NCBI GenBank assembly: GCA_024742485.1
Contig: JANSYK010000002.1
Span: 1,302,001-1,366,000, forward strand
Direction of reading: 5' to 3'
DNA length: 64,000 nucleotides
Source: Alphaproteobacteria bacterium
GTDB taxonomy: Bacteria > Pseudomonadota > Alphaproteobacteria > Rhizobiales > Rhizobiaceae
Of the stretch, positions 17,172 to 28,573 are shown in pieces. The notes below the pieces were generated by a model. The model was not told the DNA's origin and did not search any database. It saw only the letters and a list, made by a program, of their open reading frames with translations. The translations under genes were made by a program, and so were the position numbers. Each line of letters starts with the position of its first letter. The stretch's first letter is position 1.

Positions 17172-17528
17172 TCAATCAGTAATATTCAGTGCATCCTTGG
17201 TTTGCCTTAGCGTTCGCAGAAAACGCCGGGACTGAGCGATGGTGCGCTCCACTTCCGCGATCTTCCGGTCGAGGAATGCATCGCTGTCGAAATCCGGATC
17301 GGACGAATTCTGTAACGTCGTAATGAACTGACGCAGTTCGGCCAACGTAAATCCTGCAGCCTGAGCTTCGCGAATGAGATCGAGTGTCAGTGCAGCGTCC
17401 TCGGAATAGATCCGGTAATTGTTGGACGGGCTGGCGCTTGGGCGCGACGTGATCAGCCCATGCCGTTCATAGAATCGGATGGTATCCCGACTCACTGCAG
17501 TTTGCTTTGCAAGTTCGCCAATTCGCAT
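17172..17528 (-). CDS. MerR family transcriptional regulator
   Basis: About 118 residues. MRIGELAKQTAVSRDTIRFYERHGLI is the MerR winged helix; a long coiled-coil dimerisation helix follows (DRKIAEVERTIAQSRRFLRTLRQT). The cysteines used by metal sensors such as CueR or ZntR are absent. A start ten codons earlier (17558) is possible but lacks a better ribosome site. It is divergent from the zinc-ribbon/HEAT pair and upstream of the cupin, so either may be its target. Confidence 0.88.
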   Translation of the reverse strand: MRIGELAKQTAVSRDTIRFYERHGLITSRPSASPSNNYRIYSEDAALTLDLIREAQAAGFTLAELRQFITTLQNSSDPDFDSDAFLDRKIAEVERTIAQSRRFLRTLRQTKDALNITD

Positions 17529-17637
17529 ATTCTGACCAAACCATTGACTATGATCCATGGTTTATGCATTGATATGGCCATGCTGTCCAGTGCAAATGGC
17601 TTGGGGCAGCAACCTCCAGCAAGCCGAAAGGGAAGAC

Positions 17638-17892
17638 ATGGGAGCCAAGTGCCAGAGCTGCGGCATGCCACTGAACAAGGATCCGTCAAAGGGCGGCACC
17701 GAGGCGGATGGCAGCATCAGCCAAACCTACTGCTCATTCTGCTATCGCGATGGTGCCTTCATTCATCCGGACTTCACCGTTGCCGAGATGCAGGAGCATT
17801 GCCTGGTACAGCTCAGGGAGAGGGGAATGCCCGCAATCATGGCATGGGTCTTTACGCGCGGCATTCCGAAGCTCGGTCGCTGGACGGCATGA
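17638..17892 (+). CDS. Small zinc-ribbon protein (Zn_ribbon_2-like)
   Basis: An 84-residue protein starting MGAKCQSCGMPL with a second cysteine pair in YCSFCYRDG, giving a CxxC-N(x)-CxxC zinc ribbon that recalls the putative zinc ribbon family PF12674. The C-terminal half has EMQEHCLVQLRERG and a basic tail. GGGAAG precedes ATG 17638. Function is unknown. The stop overlaps the next start (ATGA), so the two products are translationally coupled, opposite a MerR gene. Confidence 0.75.
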   Translation: MGAKCQSCGMPLNKDPSKGGTEADGSISQTYCSFCYRDGAFIHPDFTVAEMQEHCLVQLRERGMPAIMAWVFTRGIPKLGRWTA

Positions 17893-18518
17893 GCGACGGA
17901 ATCGCATCCAGGCTGGCCCATGCAATGGAACGGCGGGATGAAGAGCCCAATGTTGGGCTGGCCGAGGAGCTTGTGCGGGAAAAGAACAGAGACGGCATAG
18001 CCCAGCTCATCAACCTCGCAGTTTCAGGCAGAAGACCGGCGCAAAATGACGCAATCAAGGTTCTCTATGAAGTGGGCGCGCGCAATGCCGATCTACTGCG
18101 CCCGCATACCCAATCTCTTCTTCAACTGATCCATAGCCGCAACAATCGGATGGTCTGGGGGGCGTTGACCGCTCTTGCCCAAATCGCCAGAGTTGATGCG
18201 GATCCGATCGCGGCCAGGCTTGATGAGATTACGGCCGCCGCGGATGCCAACTCGGTGATTGCCCGGGACCAGCTTGTACAAATCCTGATTGCGCTGGCGG
18301 CAAGACCGGATATGGCCAATGATGCCAAAAGACGATTGTTTGCCCGTCTGCACACTGCGGCGATCAATCAATTGCCAATGTATGCCGAACAAACCTATGC
18401 GGTTTTGAACCCGGCGGAATATGCGGAATTTCGTGCGATACTGTCGCACCGTCTGGCCGGGGATTTGCCGGCGAGCAAGCGACGGCGCATTGAGAAAGTG
18501 GCTCGCAAATTGGCGTGA
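17889..18518 (+). CDS. HEAT-like alpha-helical repeat protein, unknown function
   Basis: A 209-residue, mostly alpha-helical protein with repeating helix pairs of HEAT type (GIAQLINLAVSGRRPAQNDAIKVLYEVG; LLQLIHSRNNRMVWGALTALAQIA) and a basic C-terminus (SKRRRIEKVARKLA). No catalytic motif is visible. It is coupled to the zinc-ribbon gene by an ATGA overlap. It is probably a binding scaffold; I do not recognise a named family. Confidence 0.65.
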   Translation: MSDGIASRLAHAMERRDEEPNVGLAEELVREKNRDGIAQLINLAVSGRRPAQNDAIKVLYEVGARNADLLRPHTQSLLQLIHSRNNRMVWGALTALAQIARVDADPIAARLDEITAAADANSVIARDQLVQILIALAARPDMANDAKRRLFARLHTAAINQLPMYAEQTYAVLNPAEYAEFRAILSHRLAGDLPASKRRRIEKVARKLA

Positions 18519-18521
18519 GCA

Positions 18522-18538
18522 CCGCCGGTAACCGGCGG
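18522..18538. terminator. Hairpin between convergent genes
   Basis: CCGCCGG/CCGGCGG with a TAA loop lies between the HEAT-like gene and the end of katG; ATTTT follows on the plus strand a few bases on. It could serve as a bidirectional terminator. Confidence 0.55.
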
Positions 18539-18554
18539 CGCCCATTTTGTCAGA

Positions 18555-21021
<2,467 letters not shown>

Positions 21022-21948
21022 ATGAACAATCTGACCCTCAGACAGCTTCGCTATTTCGATGCGCTGGCGCGACACGGGCATTTCGGGCGGGCAGCGGATG
21101 CCTGTGCCATATCGCAACCGGCGCTGTCGATGCAGATCAAGGAATTGGAGGAATCGCTTGGTACCGAACTCTTCGAGAGAGGTGCCCGGCAGGTGCGACT
21201 GACCAATTTCGGCGAGGAGTTCGCGGTGCGTGCTCGCGACATCCTACGCTCGGTCAACGAGCTGGGCGACCTGGCGCGGGCCTCGCAGGAGCGGCTGGTC
21301 GGGCGGTTGCGGCTCGGCGTCATCCCGACCATTGCGCCTTATCTCCTGCCGACAATTATCGGCCAGCTCACCCATCGCTATGACGGCGTCGAACTCCAGC
21401 TGCGCGAGACGCTGACGGCGACGCTGATCCGGGAATTGTCGGAAGGTCGGATCGACGCGGCCATCGTCGCCCTGCCGGTGTCGGAACCATCGCTGAGTGA
21501 AGTGGCCCTGTTTGACGAGAATTTTGTCCTTGTCCGGCCGGGGGAAGATGCCGGCAAGCCTGTTCCCAGCCGGGAAATGCTGCGCGAAATGAGATTGCTG
21601 CTGCTGGAGGAAGGGCATTGTTTTCGCGATCAGGCGCTATCTTTCTGCAACATGCACTCGGCGCTTCCGCGAGAACTTCTGGATGGAAGTTCCTTGTCGA
21701 CTTTGGTGCAGATGGTCAGCGCCGGCATCGGTGTAACATTGATTCCGGAGATGGCCGTGGACGTGGAGACACGCTCCGCGTCTGTGTCCGTAACGCGATT
21801 CAGAAAACCCCAGCCCTCGCGGACCATCGGCATGATCTGGCGCAAGACCAGCCCGCTCGCCAAACAGCTGATGCAGATATCCGAGGTCGTCCGTCAATCG
21901 GCCGATACGGTGCGCAATCAGCAAATGACGGAAAGGCTGCCCGTTTGA
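21022..21948 (+). CDS. oxyR: Hydrogen-peroxide sensor regulator OxyR
   Basis: A 308-residue LysR-type regulator. The N-terminal helix-turn-helix is RQLRYFDALARHGHFGRAADACAISQPALS. In the effector domain EEGHCFRDQALSFC places Cys200 and Cys209 at the positions of the E. coli Cys199/Cys208 redox disulfide, which is diagnostic for OxyR rather than a generic LysR protein. Peroxide oxidation forms the disulfide and switches DNA binding. Divergence from katG supports the assignment. Confidence 0.95.
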   Translation: MNNLTLRQLRYFDALARHGHFGRAADACAISQPALSMQIKELEESLGTELFERGARQVRLTNFGEEFAVRARDILRSVNELGDLARASQERLVGRLRLGVIPTIAPYLLPTIIGQLTHRYDGVELQLRETLTATLIRELSEGRIDAAIVALPVSEPSLSEVALFDENFVLVRPGEDAGKPVPSREMLREMRLLLLEEGHCFRDQALSFCNMHSALPRELLDGSSLSTLVQMVSAGIGVTLIPEMAVDVETRSASVSVTRFRKPQPSRTIGMIWRKTSPLAKQLMQISEVVRQSADTVRNQQMTERLPV

Positions 21949-22074
21949 TTTTTCGATTTGTCGAAGCAGAAGTTTCTCGTTGGTCCTTGTCGGGACAGTC
22001 GCTGGCCGCTGTGTATTTTTTTTCGCTCGGAATGCCTCCGGTGAGGTTGCGGGTCCTTTCTGCGCGAGCCTCCG

Positions 22075-23520
22075 TCAGACATTCAGCAGCAGGAATTCCC
22101 TTTCCCAGGGGCTGATGACCTGCATGAATGTCTCGAATTCACCCCGTTTGACGCCGCCATAGATGTCGATGAATGTGTTGCCGAACATCTCGGCAAATGC
22201 CGGTTCGCTTTCAAGCAGCGATACGGCTTCGAGCAGCCCGCGGGGCAGGTCGACCGTTGCGCCGGCATTGGCGGTTGTCGCCGTCGGACCATCGGGAACA
22301 ACGTCGCGCATCATGCCGAGCCAGCCGCTGGCAAGCGATGCCGCGATGGCCAGATAGGGATTGGCGTCTGATGATGGCAGCCGGTTTTCCAGTCGCCTTG
22401 CTTCAGGATCCGAATGGGGAACGCGAAACGCCACCGTGCGATTGTCATAGCCCCAGGCATTGTTGACGGGACAGGCCATATCGGGCGTCAGGCGGCGGTA
22501 GGAATTGACGTAAGGGGCCATCATGACCAGCGCTTTCGGCACGAAATGCTGCATGCCGCCGATAAAGGAAAAGAAACGCGGCGACGGCGAGCCGTCCGGG
22601 TTGCAGAAAATGTTCTTGCCGGTTTTGATATCCGTGACCGATTGATGGATATGCAGGGCCGAGCCGGCCTGACCCTGCATCGGCTTGGCCATGAATGTGG
22701 CGTAGATGCCGTGATTGAGCGCCGCCTCGCGCAGGGTGCGTTTGAACATGAAGACCTGGTCGGCCAGTTCCAGCGGATCGCCGTGTCGCAGGTTGATTTC
22801 CAGTTGCGCCGGGCCCTCCTCGTGGATCAGCGTGTCGATTTCCAGGCCCTGGGCCTCGGAGAAATGATAAATGTCGTCGATCAGCTCATCGAACTCGTTG
22901 ACGCCCGCAATCGAGTAGGACTGTCCGCGCACAATGCGTCGCCCCGATCGGCCAACTGGCGGCTGCAGCGGGTAATCGGGATCATCATTCAGCGCTATGA
23001 GATAAAATTCGATTTCCGGTGCGACGGCGGGTCGCCAACCCTGTTGTTCGTAGAGCGAGACAACCCTCTTGAGCACGGTGCGTGGCGCGTATTCGACACT
23101 CTGACCGTCCGGGTCCACCATGTCGCAAATCACCTGGGCGGTCGGATCGCTCTCCCATGGCACCACAGAAAGCGTGGACAGATCGGGCATCAGTTTCAGA
23201 TCGCCATCGCGCGGGTCGTATCGGAAATTGCCGGTTTCATCCGGATATTCGCCGGAGATTGTCTGCCGATAGAGGGCCGATGGCAGTGACAGCGACGTGT
23301 TCGAGGTGAATTTCGAACTTGGCATCATCTTGCCGCGGGGTACGCCGGCCAGGTCCGGCGTCACGCATTCGATATCCTCGATGCCGCGCGCACCAAGCCA
23401 TTCATTGACCTGCTTCCAGCTTGCCACGCCCCGGATATTGTCGATATAGGCCGGTCTCTTGTCTGTTTTTCTGCCCGCCCGGGTTTTGGGATGCGGGTTC
23501 TTTTTGGGTTTTTCGGCCAT
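22075..23520 (-). CDS. Glutamine-synthetase-like enzyme (PuuA/gamma-glutamylamide synthetase type)
   Basis: About 481 residues with the glutamine synthetase fold. The beta-grasp N-domain holds VTPDLAGVPRGKMMP; catalytic-domain motifs are VAPEIEFYL (metal-binding Glu), EEGPAQLEINLRHGD, GSALHIHQS and NRLPSSDANPYLAIAA. Divergence from GlnA and the short adenylylation region suggest a gamma-glutamylpolyamine or gamma-glutamylamide synthetase that ligates glutamate to an amine with ATP. No other polyamine genes are adjacent, so the amine is unknown. ATG 23520 is preferred over the TTG just before it. Confidence 0.85.
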   Translation of the reverse strand: MAEKPKKNPHPKTRAGRKTDKRPAYIDNIRGVASWKQVNEWLGARGIEDIECVTPDLAGVPRGKMMPSSKFTSNTSLSLPSALYRQTISGEYPDETGNFRYDPRDGDLKLMPDLSTLSVVPWESDPTAQVICDMVDPDGQSVEYAPRTVLKRVVSLYEQQGWRPAVAPEIEFYLIALNDDPDYPLQPPVGRSGRRIVRGQSYSIAGVNEFDELIDDIYHFSEAQGLEIDTLIHEEGPAQLEINLRHGDPLELADQVFMFKRTLREAALNHGIYATFMAKPMQGQAGSALHIHQSVTDIKTGKNIFCNPDGSPSPRFFSFIGGMQHFVPKALVMMAPYVNSYRRLTPDMACPVNNAWGYDNRTVAFRVPHSDPEARRLENRLPSSDANPYLAIAASLASGWLGMMRDVVPDGPTATTANAGATVDLPRGLLEAVSLLESEPAFAEMFGNTFIDIYGGVKRGEFETFMQVISPWEREFLLLNV

Positions 23521-23587
23521 CAAGTGCTCATTCGCAAATTTACATTTGGCTCCTCTTACCCCATTGCATGGTGCATTACAGCAAGAT

Positions 23588-23689
23588 TAGACCGCTTCCC
23601 GTTTGTTAGGCACGGGATAACGGTGCCGGCCTTGGATTTTGTTGATGCATTCGGCTTTTGTCGATTCGGTCAAAACCTGAATGGCTCAA
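23588..23689 (-). repeat. Dispersed two-hairpin repeat, copy D
   Basis: A diverged, reverse-oriented copy ending 17 bp before the BaiN-like start. Hairpin 2 has changed to CCCGT...ACGGG, where other copies have CACGT...ACGTG. Both arms changed together, a compensatory substitution that argues the hairpin structure is, or was, maintained. Confidence 0.75.
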
Positions 23690-23705
23690 ATTGTCAGGTA
23701 CACGC

Positions 23706-24884
23706 ATGAAAAAGTACGACGTTATTGTTCTTGGAGCCGGTGCGGCCGGCATGATGTGCGCCATTGAGGCGGGCCGGCGAGGACGCCGCGTTCTTGTTGT
23801 GGAACATGCAAAGAATCCCGGCGAGAAGATCCGCATTTCCGGCGGCGGGCGCTGCAATTTCACCAATCTGCATGCCGGGCCGGAAAATTTCCTGTCAGCC
23901 AATGCGCATTTCTGCAAATCGGCCCTCAAGCGCTACACGCAGCATGATTTCGTTGATCTGGTTGCCGGTGCTGGTATCGGGTATCACGAAAAGACCAGGG
24001 GTCAGTTGTTCTGCGATGGCTCGTCCCGCCAAGTGGTGGATCTGTTGGTGGGATCCATGAATGCGGCCAATGTCGACCTGATGCTGAACACGGCAATTGA
24101 ATCCGTGGAAAGGTCCGGCGGTGATTATCATCTGCATTTGACCAATGGGCCGGTTTCATGCCGGTCGGTGGTCGTGGCGACCGGTGGAAAGTCCATCCCC
24201 AAAATGGGGGCGACCGGCCTCGGATACCGGATTGCGGAGCAATTCGGATTGGCGGTTACGGAAACGCGCCCTGCGCTGGTTCCGCTGACCTTCGATAAGC
24301 AAATGCTGGCGCAAACGGCTCCGTTGTCCGGTGTATCCGTCGACACCGTCATACACCATGGCAATGTACGGTTTGACGAGGCGATGCTCTTTACCCATCG
24401 CGGCCTCAGCGGCCCGGCCATTCTGCAGATTTCGTCCTATTGGCGTGAGGGCGACAGCATCACGGTCAGCATGCTGCCGCAGGTTGAGATTTTGCGCGAA
24501 TTGCAGACGGCGCGATCACGAAATGGCCGGCAATCGGTTCAGACCGCCCTGGCCGCGCACTTGCCGCGACGCCTGGCGCAGATGGTGGCGGAACGCGAAA
24601 ATGCGACCGGCAATCTGGCCGATTTCAATGACAGGCGATTGAAGGATATCGCTGACGCGGTGCAGCGCTGGCAGGTAACGCCGACAGGTTCTGAGGGTTA
24701 TCGCACCGCCGAGGTGACGCTGGGCGGCGTCGACACCGGTGGCCTCGACTCCAAGACGATGGAGGCAAAGATCGCTCCGGGCCTCTATTTCATCGGCGAG
24801 GTGGTTGATGTGACCGGCTGGCTCGGCGGCTACAATTTTCAGTGGGCCTGGTCCTCCGGCTGGGCCGCCGGGCAGGTGGTTTAG
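23706..24884 (+). CDS. BaiN/HI0933-like NAD(P)/FAD oxidoreductase
   Basis: A 392-residue flavoprotein. The N-terminal FAD fold is YDVIVLGAGAAGMMCAIEAGRRGRRVLVVEH; the family signature GEKIRISGGGRCNFTNL follows, and the C-terminal GEVVDVTGWLGGYNFQWAWSSG is typical of the HI0933/YhiN group. Physiological substrates of this group are mostly unknown. ATG at 23706 begins directly before the FAD motif. Repeat copy D lies immediately upstream, where the promoter would be expected. Confidence 0.88.
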   Translation: MKKYDVIVLGAGAAGMMCAIEAGRRGRRVLVVEHAKNPGEKIRISGGGRCNFTNLHAGPENFLSANAHFCKSALKRYTQHDFVDLVAGAGIGYHEKTRGQLFCDGSSRQVVDLLVGSMNAANVDLMLNTAIESVERSGGDYHLHLTNGPVSCRSVVVATGGKSIPKMGATGLGYRIAEQFGLAVTETRPALVPLTFDKQMLAQTAPLSGVSVDTVIHHGNVRFDEAMLFTHRGLSGPAILQISSYWREGDSITVSMLPQVEILRELQTARSRNGRQSVQTALAAHLPRRLAQMVAERENATGNLADFNDRRLKDIADAVQRWQVTPTGSEGYRTAEVTLGGVDTGGLDSKTMEAKIAPGLYFIGEVVDVTGWLGGYNFQWAWSSGWAAGQVV

Positions 24885-24942
24885 AGCGACCGTCGCTTTG
24901 GGAGCGCTGGCGTCTGCGGCACCCACCGGATAGTCTCATGCA

Positions 24943-25209
24943 ATGAGTGAGGTGGTTCAACGCAGGCTGGTCGCAATTGTCTCGGCGGATATTGTCGCCT
25001 ATTCGCGCCACATAGAGGCAGATGAGACCGGCACATTGGATCTCTTGCGGGCGCACCGCGCGGAACTTGTCGATCCGTCGATTACCAGACATCGAGGACG
25101 CATTGTCAAGACGATGGGCGACGGCCTGCTTCTGGAATTTGAGTCCATCGTCGATGCGGTGACCTGCGCCAGGCCGGTCTGGGCGTATAGGCAATTGACC
25201 CCTGACTAA
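24943..25209 (+). pseudogene. Truncated class III adenylate/guanylate cyclase
   Basis: Only the first half of a cyclase catalytic domain remains: RRLVAIVSADIVAYSRHIEADETGTL and GRIVKTMGDGLLLEFESIVDAVTCA, with both metal-binding aspartates present. Homology ends abruptly near residue 76 and a short unrelated tail RPVWAYRQLTPD precedes the stop. The segment carrying the second half of the active site is missing, so it cannot form a normal catalytic dimer on its own. It reads as a deletion remnant whose junction lies near 25170; a strong terminator and a repeat fragment follow. Confidence 0.8.
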
Positions 25210-25220
25210 ATCCGGCAATA

Positions 25221-25248
25221 CCACCACGCGGGGCCGCGTGGTGGTTTT
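25221..25248 (+). terminator. Rho-independent terminator
   Basis: A 10-bp perfect stem CCACCACGCG/CGCGTGGTGG with loop GGGC is followed by TTTT. It ends transcription after the cyclase remnant and the flavoprotein gene. Confidence 0.85.
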
Positions 25249-25257
25249 CCAGATCGC

Positions 25258-25297
25258 TTCAAGTCTTTCCGATTCCGTCAAAACCTGAATTGTTCTG
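25258..25297 (-). repeat. Dispersed repeat, copy E (left-end fragment)
   Basis: Only the left end and a decayed hairpin 1 of the repeat family remain: TCAAAACCTGAATTG matches the conserved arm, while the opposite arm is degenerate. It sits beside the cyclase deletion remnant, so local rearrangement may have removed the rest. Confidence 0.6.
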
Positions 25298-25316
25298 ATG
25301 GAGTGCAGATCGTCGT

Positions 25317-25553
25317 CTACCGTCCCTGGGTGACGATGACCGGGATCAGCAGGTCGCCCCAATTGCCCTCGCCACCATGGTGACGGGCGGACCGGACCAG
25401 TTCCACCGAGACACCCGCATCGACGGCTTTCATCACGGACTGGTTGAGCCTGTGCAGATCATTGGCGACCATGCGGATGGCGGCCTGTTGTTCCGTGGTC
25501 ATGGCGGAGGACTGCTCCTCTGCCCGTTCCTTGACGCGTGTCTGCGGTGCCAT
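25317..25553 (-). CDS. Small conserved-looking protein downstream of aceA
   Basis: A 78-residue soluble protein (MAPQTRVKERAEEQSSAMTTEQQAAIRMVANDLHRLNQSVMKAVDAG...), helical at first and ending GNWGDLLIPVIVTQGR. I recognise no domain. AAGGAG lies 8 bases before ATG 25553, while an earlier ATG at 25559 is too close. It follows aceA in the same direction after 35 bp and is probably co-transcribed, suggesting a role during growth on acetate or fatty acids; this is inference. Confidence 0.65.
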   Translation of the reverse strand: MAPQTRVKERAEEQSSAMTTEQQAAIRMVANDLHRLNQSVMKAVDAGVSVELVRSARHHGGEGNWGDLLIPVIVTQGR

Positions 25554-25588
25554 TGTCATATCTCCTTGTCAGGCGTTTGCAGTTGGTT

Positions 25589-26878
25589 TTACTCGGCTGC
25601 GGGTCGAAACTGTGCTGTTTCGGTCGATTCACCCATGGCGGTGGTGGAGGATTGTCCGCCGGTAATGGCCATGGAAACGGCATCGAAATATCCGGTGCCC
25701 ACTTCACGCTGATGCTTGGTGGCAGTATAGCCATTGGCCTCGCTGGCAAATTCGGCTTCCTGCAGTTCCGAATAGGCGGCCATCTGACGGTCCTTGTAGC
25801 CACGTGCCAGTTCGAACATGCCGTAATTGAGCTGGTGGAAACCCGCCAGGGTGATGAACTGGAATTTGTAGCCCATGGCACCCAGTTCACGCTGGAACTT
25901 GGCAATGGTTGCATCGTCCAGGTTCTGCTTCCAGTTGAACGAGGGTGAGCAATTATAGGCCAGCAGCTGATCGGGATGCTCGCGTCGAACGGCTTCGGCG
26001 AAGCGCCGCGCCTGATCCAGGTCCGGCCTTGATGTCTCGCACCACACCAGATCCGAATAGGGCGCATAGGCGATGGCCCGTGCAATGCAGGGTTCCAACC
26101 CGTTTTTGACACGATAGAAACCCTCGGCCGTGCGACCCGCATCATAGTCGACGAATGGCTGGTCACGCTCGTCAACATCAGATGTCAGGAGCTTGGCGGC
26201 TTCCGCATCGGTGCGGCAGATGATCAGTGTCGGTGTGCCCATGACATCGGCGGCCAGCCGGGCCGCATTCAGGTTGCGGATATGGGCGGCGGTGGGGATC
26301 AGGACCTTGCCGCCGAGATGGCCACATTTCTTTTCGGATGCCAGCTGGTCTTCGAAATGGACACCGGCTGCACCCGCCTCGATATAGGCTTTCATCAGCT
26401 CGAAGGCGTTGAGCGGTCCGCCAAACCCGGCCTCGGCATCAGCAACGATTGGTGCAAACCATGTGTCGACCGACAGGCCATTGCCTTCCGAGACCTCGAT
26501 CTGATCGGCGCGCTGCAGGGTCTTGTTGATCCGCTTGGCAAGCTCTGGCCCGGCATTGGCCGGATAGAGGGATTGATCAGGGTACATGGCCGATGCGGTA
26601 TTGGCATCCGCCGCAACCTGCCAGCCGGAAAGGTAGATCGCCTTCAGGCCGGCCCGGACCATCTGCATCGCCTGATTGCCGGACAGTGCGCCGAGCGAAT
26701 TGACATAGTCTTCCTCATGGATGAGCTGCCAGAGCCGGTTGGCGCCCATTTCAGCAAGGGAGTGCTTGATCTGAACGGAACCGCGCAGCTGTTTTGCATC
26801 ATCGGCGCTATAGGGGCGTTCGACGCCGTCGAACCGGCCTTCCGGTGCACCGGGAACGAGGTTGTAAAAATCTGTCAT
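25589..26878 (-). CDS. aceA: Isocitrate lyase (glyoxylate shunt)
   Basis: A 429-residue enzyme that cleaves isocitrate to glyoxylate and succinate during growth on acetate or fatty acids. The catalytic loop [13 protein letters not shown] places the active cysteine at residue 185. [17 protein letters not shown] and YNCSPSFNW are further active-site segments. ATG 26878 with GGAG upstream is chosen over a start 12 bases earlier. It is divergent from a RamB/ScfR-like regulator gene, which likely controls it. Confidence 0.97.
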   Translation of the reverse strand: MTDFYNLVPGAPEGRFDGVERPYSADDAKQLRGSVQIKHSLAEMGANRLWQLIHEEDYVNSLGALSGNQAMQMVRAGLKAIYLSGWQVAADANTASAMYPDQSLYPANAGPELAKRINKTLQRADQIEVSEGNGLSVDTWFAPIVADAEAGFGGPLNAFELMKAYIEAGAAGVHFEDQLASEKKCGHLGGKVLIPTAAHIRNLNAARLAADVMGTPTLIICRTDAEAAKLLTSDVDERDQPFVDYDAGRTAEGFYRVKNGLEPCIARAIAYAPYSDLVWCETSRPDLDQARRFAEAVRREHPDQLLAYNCSPSFNWKQNLDDATIAKFQRELGAMGYKFQFITLAGFHQLNYGMFELARGYKDRQMAAYSELQEAEFASEANGYTATKHQREVGTGYFDAVSMAITGGQSSTTAMGESTETAQFRPAAE

Positions 26879-27044
26879 ACCAAACTCCATTGTGTCTTTT
26901 CGTGGCGGCTCAATCTGTCGATGGCCGCATGTTCATCTCGTTTTGTATGACTATCATTACAATGCGCTGCACAAATCTGACAGAATAATATTGTGAAATA
27001 GGGAGTTAAAGAGGTCATGCTGTTTCAGGATTGACAAATTGGAC

Positions 27045-27105
27045 TTGTAAATTTGTAAAAAATGTAATACCCAAAAACACGCAACCCCTTGTCAATTTGT
27101 GTAAA
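27045..27105. promoter_or_regulatory. Candidate operators between aceA and its regulator
   Basis: TTGTAAA occurs twice in tandem with an 8-bp step (27045-27051 and 27053-27059), and a related TTTGTGTAAA lies at about 27096-27105. Inverted versions (ACAAATT at 27034, ACAAATC at 26971) lie nearer aceA. The cluster resembles the short A/T-rich sites of RamB-type regulators, but binding is inferred. Confidence 0.45.
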
Positions 27106-27112
27106 GAAATCG

Positions 27113-28528
27113 ATGAGCAGTCAAAAAATCTTCGCTGGTCCGCGCTTGAGACGCATTCGGCGGCAGCTTGATCTGACGCAGACCGCAATGGCTGAGGAAC
27201 TGGGGATCTCGCCGTCCTACCTCAATCTGATTGAGCGCAATCAACGTCCTTTGACGGTGCAGCTGCTGATCAAATTATCCTCCGTCTACAAACTGGATCT
27301 TGATGAACTGCAGGGGGAAAACACGGGAACGGCATCCGCCCTCAAGGAAGTGTTTTCCGACCCGCTGCTGGTTGGAGAACTGCCCGGGGACCAGGAATTG
27401 CTGGAAGTTGCCGATGCGGCACCGAATGCGGCCGCCGGTGTCGTGAAGCTCTACAGGGCCTACAAGGAAGCCCAGTCGCGTTTGACCGATCTGTCGGACC
27501 TGCTGGCGCAGGAGGGCAGATCGACCGAGGCGTCGAGCACAAGGCTGCCGGTCGACGAGGTGCGTGACGTTTTTGAGAAGAGGCCCAATCACAGTGCGGC
27601 GATCGAAAGCGCTGCCGAGACCTTTTACGATCAAATAGCGCCGGGCGAGGATCTGGCGGCCGCACTCAAGGCATGGCTTGCCAAGGATCACGGCATCGTT
27701 GTGCGGTCCCTGCCTGTCCACACCATGCCCAATTGGCGCCGGCGGTTCGATCGGCATTCCATGCGTCTCTTTCTGTCAGAGCGGCTGTCGCCCTTTGATC
27801 AGTTGCGGGAAATTGCGCTGGAAGTCTGCCAACTGGCCCTCAGGGACGCGATTGCCGATGAGCTGGCACAAATGGATCTGTCGTCCGACGAAGCAAGGCG
27901 ACTGGCCCGTTTCGAGATTGCCCGCTATGCCGCCCATGCGCTGATGATGCCTTACGGACCATTTCAGACTGCTGCTGCCCGGGCCAGATATGATGTCGAT
28001 GTCCTGCGGTCGCGGTTTCATGTCTCCTATGAACAGGCGGCGAACCGTCTGACCATGCTGCAGCGACAGGGTGCGGCAGGTGTCCCGTTTTTCATGCTCG
28101 AAGTGGACAATGCCGGCAACCGGTTCCGCCGCGCCGGTGCCAAGGGTTTTCCGCAGTCACGGTTTGGCGGTGCCTGTCCGAAGCTCAATATCCATGCGGC
28201 CTTTTCTCAACCCGGTCAGATTTTCGTCGAGACCGTCGAAATGCCGGATGGCGCCGAGTTTCTTACGATTTCCCGCACGTTGGAAGGACCGCAGGGCGCC
28301 TATAATGAAAGAGTGCGCCGAACGGCGCTGTTGCTTGCTTGTGATATCGGATTCCGCGACGAGGTTGTCTATGCGGCCGCGGCAACCGGGGAGGCGCCGA
28401 CACCAATCGGCGCGGCCTGCCGCCTGTGCGAGCGTCATGGTTGCCTTGCCCGCGCCGAACCGCCGTTGACGAGGCCATCAGGCCTTGATGAAATGGTCAC
28501 CGGCCTCAGTGCGTTTGATTTTCAGTAA
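27113..28528 (+). CDS. ScfR/RamB-like short-chain fatty acid regulator (XRE + IrrE-like)
   Basis: About 471 residues: an XRE helix-turn-helix (LRRIRRQLDLTQTAMAEELGISPSYLNLIERNQRPLT) at residues 8-60, a helical linker, an ImmA/IrrE-like central region (AHALMMPYGPF; the strict HExxH zinc motif is absent), and a cysteine-containing C-terminal domain (IGAACRLCERHGCLARAEPP) of the DUF2083 type. In actinobacteria and alphaproteobacteria such proteins control glyoxylate-shunt and propionate/acetate genes. The position divergent from aceA fits. ATG 27113 has no strong Shine-Dalgarno; a start 24 bases upstream is possible. Confidence 0.85.
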   Translation: MSSQKIFAGPRLRRIRRQLDLTQTAMAEELGISPSYLNLIERNQRPLTVQLLIKLSSVYKLDLDELQGENTGTASALKEVFSDPLLVGELPGDQELLEVADAAPNAAAGVVKLYRAYKEAQSRLTDLSDLLAQEGRSTEASSTRLPVDEVRDVFEKRPNHSAAIESAAETFYDQIAPGEDLAAALKAWLAKDHGIVVRSLPVHTMPNWRRRFDRHSMRLFLSERLSPFDQLREIALEVCQLALRDAIADELAQMDLSSDEARRLARFEIARYAAHALMMPYGPFQTAAARARYDVDVLRSRFHVSYEQAANRLTMLQRQGAAGVPFFMLEVDNAGNRFRRAGAKGFPQSRFGGACPKLNIHAAFSQPGQIFVETVEMPDGAEFLTISRTLEGPQGAYNERVRRTALLLACDIGFRDEVVYAAAATGEAPTPIGAACRLCERHGCLARAEPPLTRPSGLDEMVTGLSAFDFQ

Positions 28529-28573
28529 TCGTCTACAGCGTTGCTTCACATGGCGCCGGGATGCGTTGACCGC

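Noticed and set aside
17544-17575. A MerR-type promoter with a 19-20 bp spacer upstream of the zinc-ribbon gene
   Set aside because: TTGACT (17544-17549) is a good -35, but no convincing -10 at 19-20 bp or central dyad is visible.
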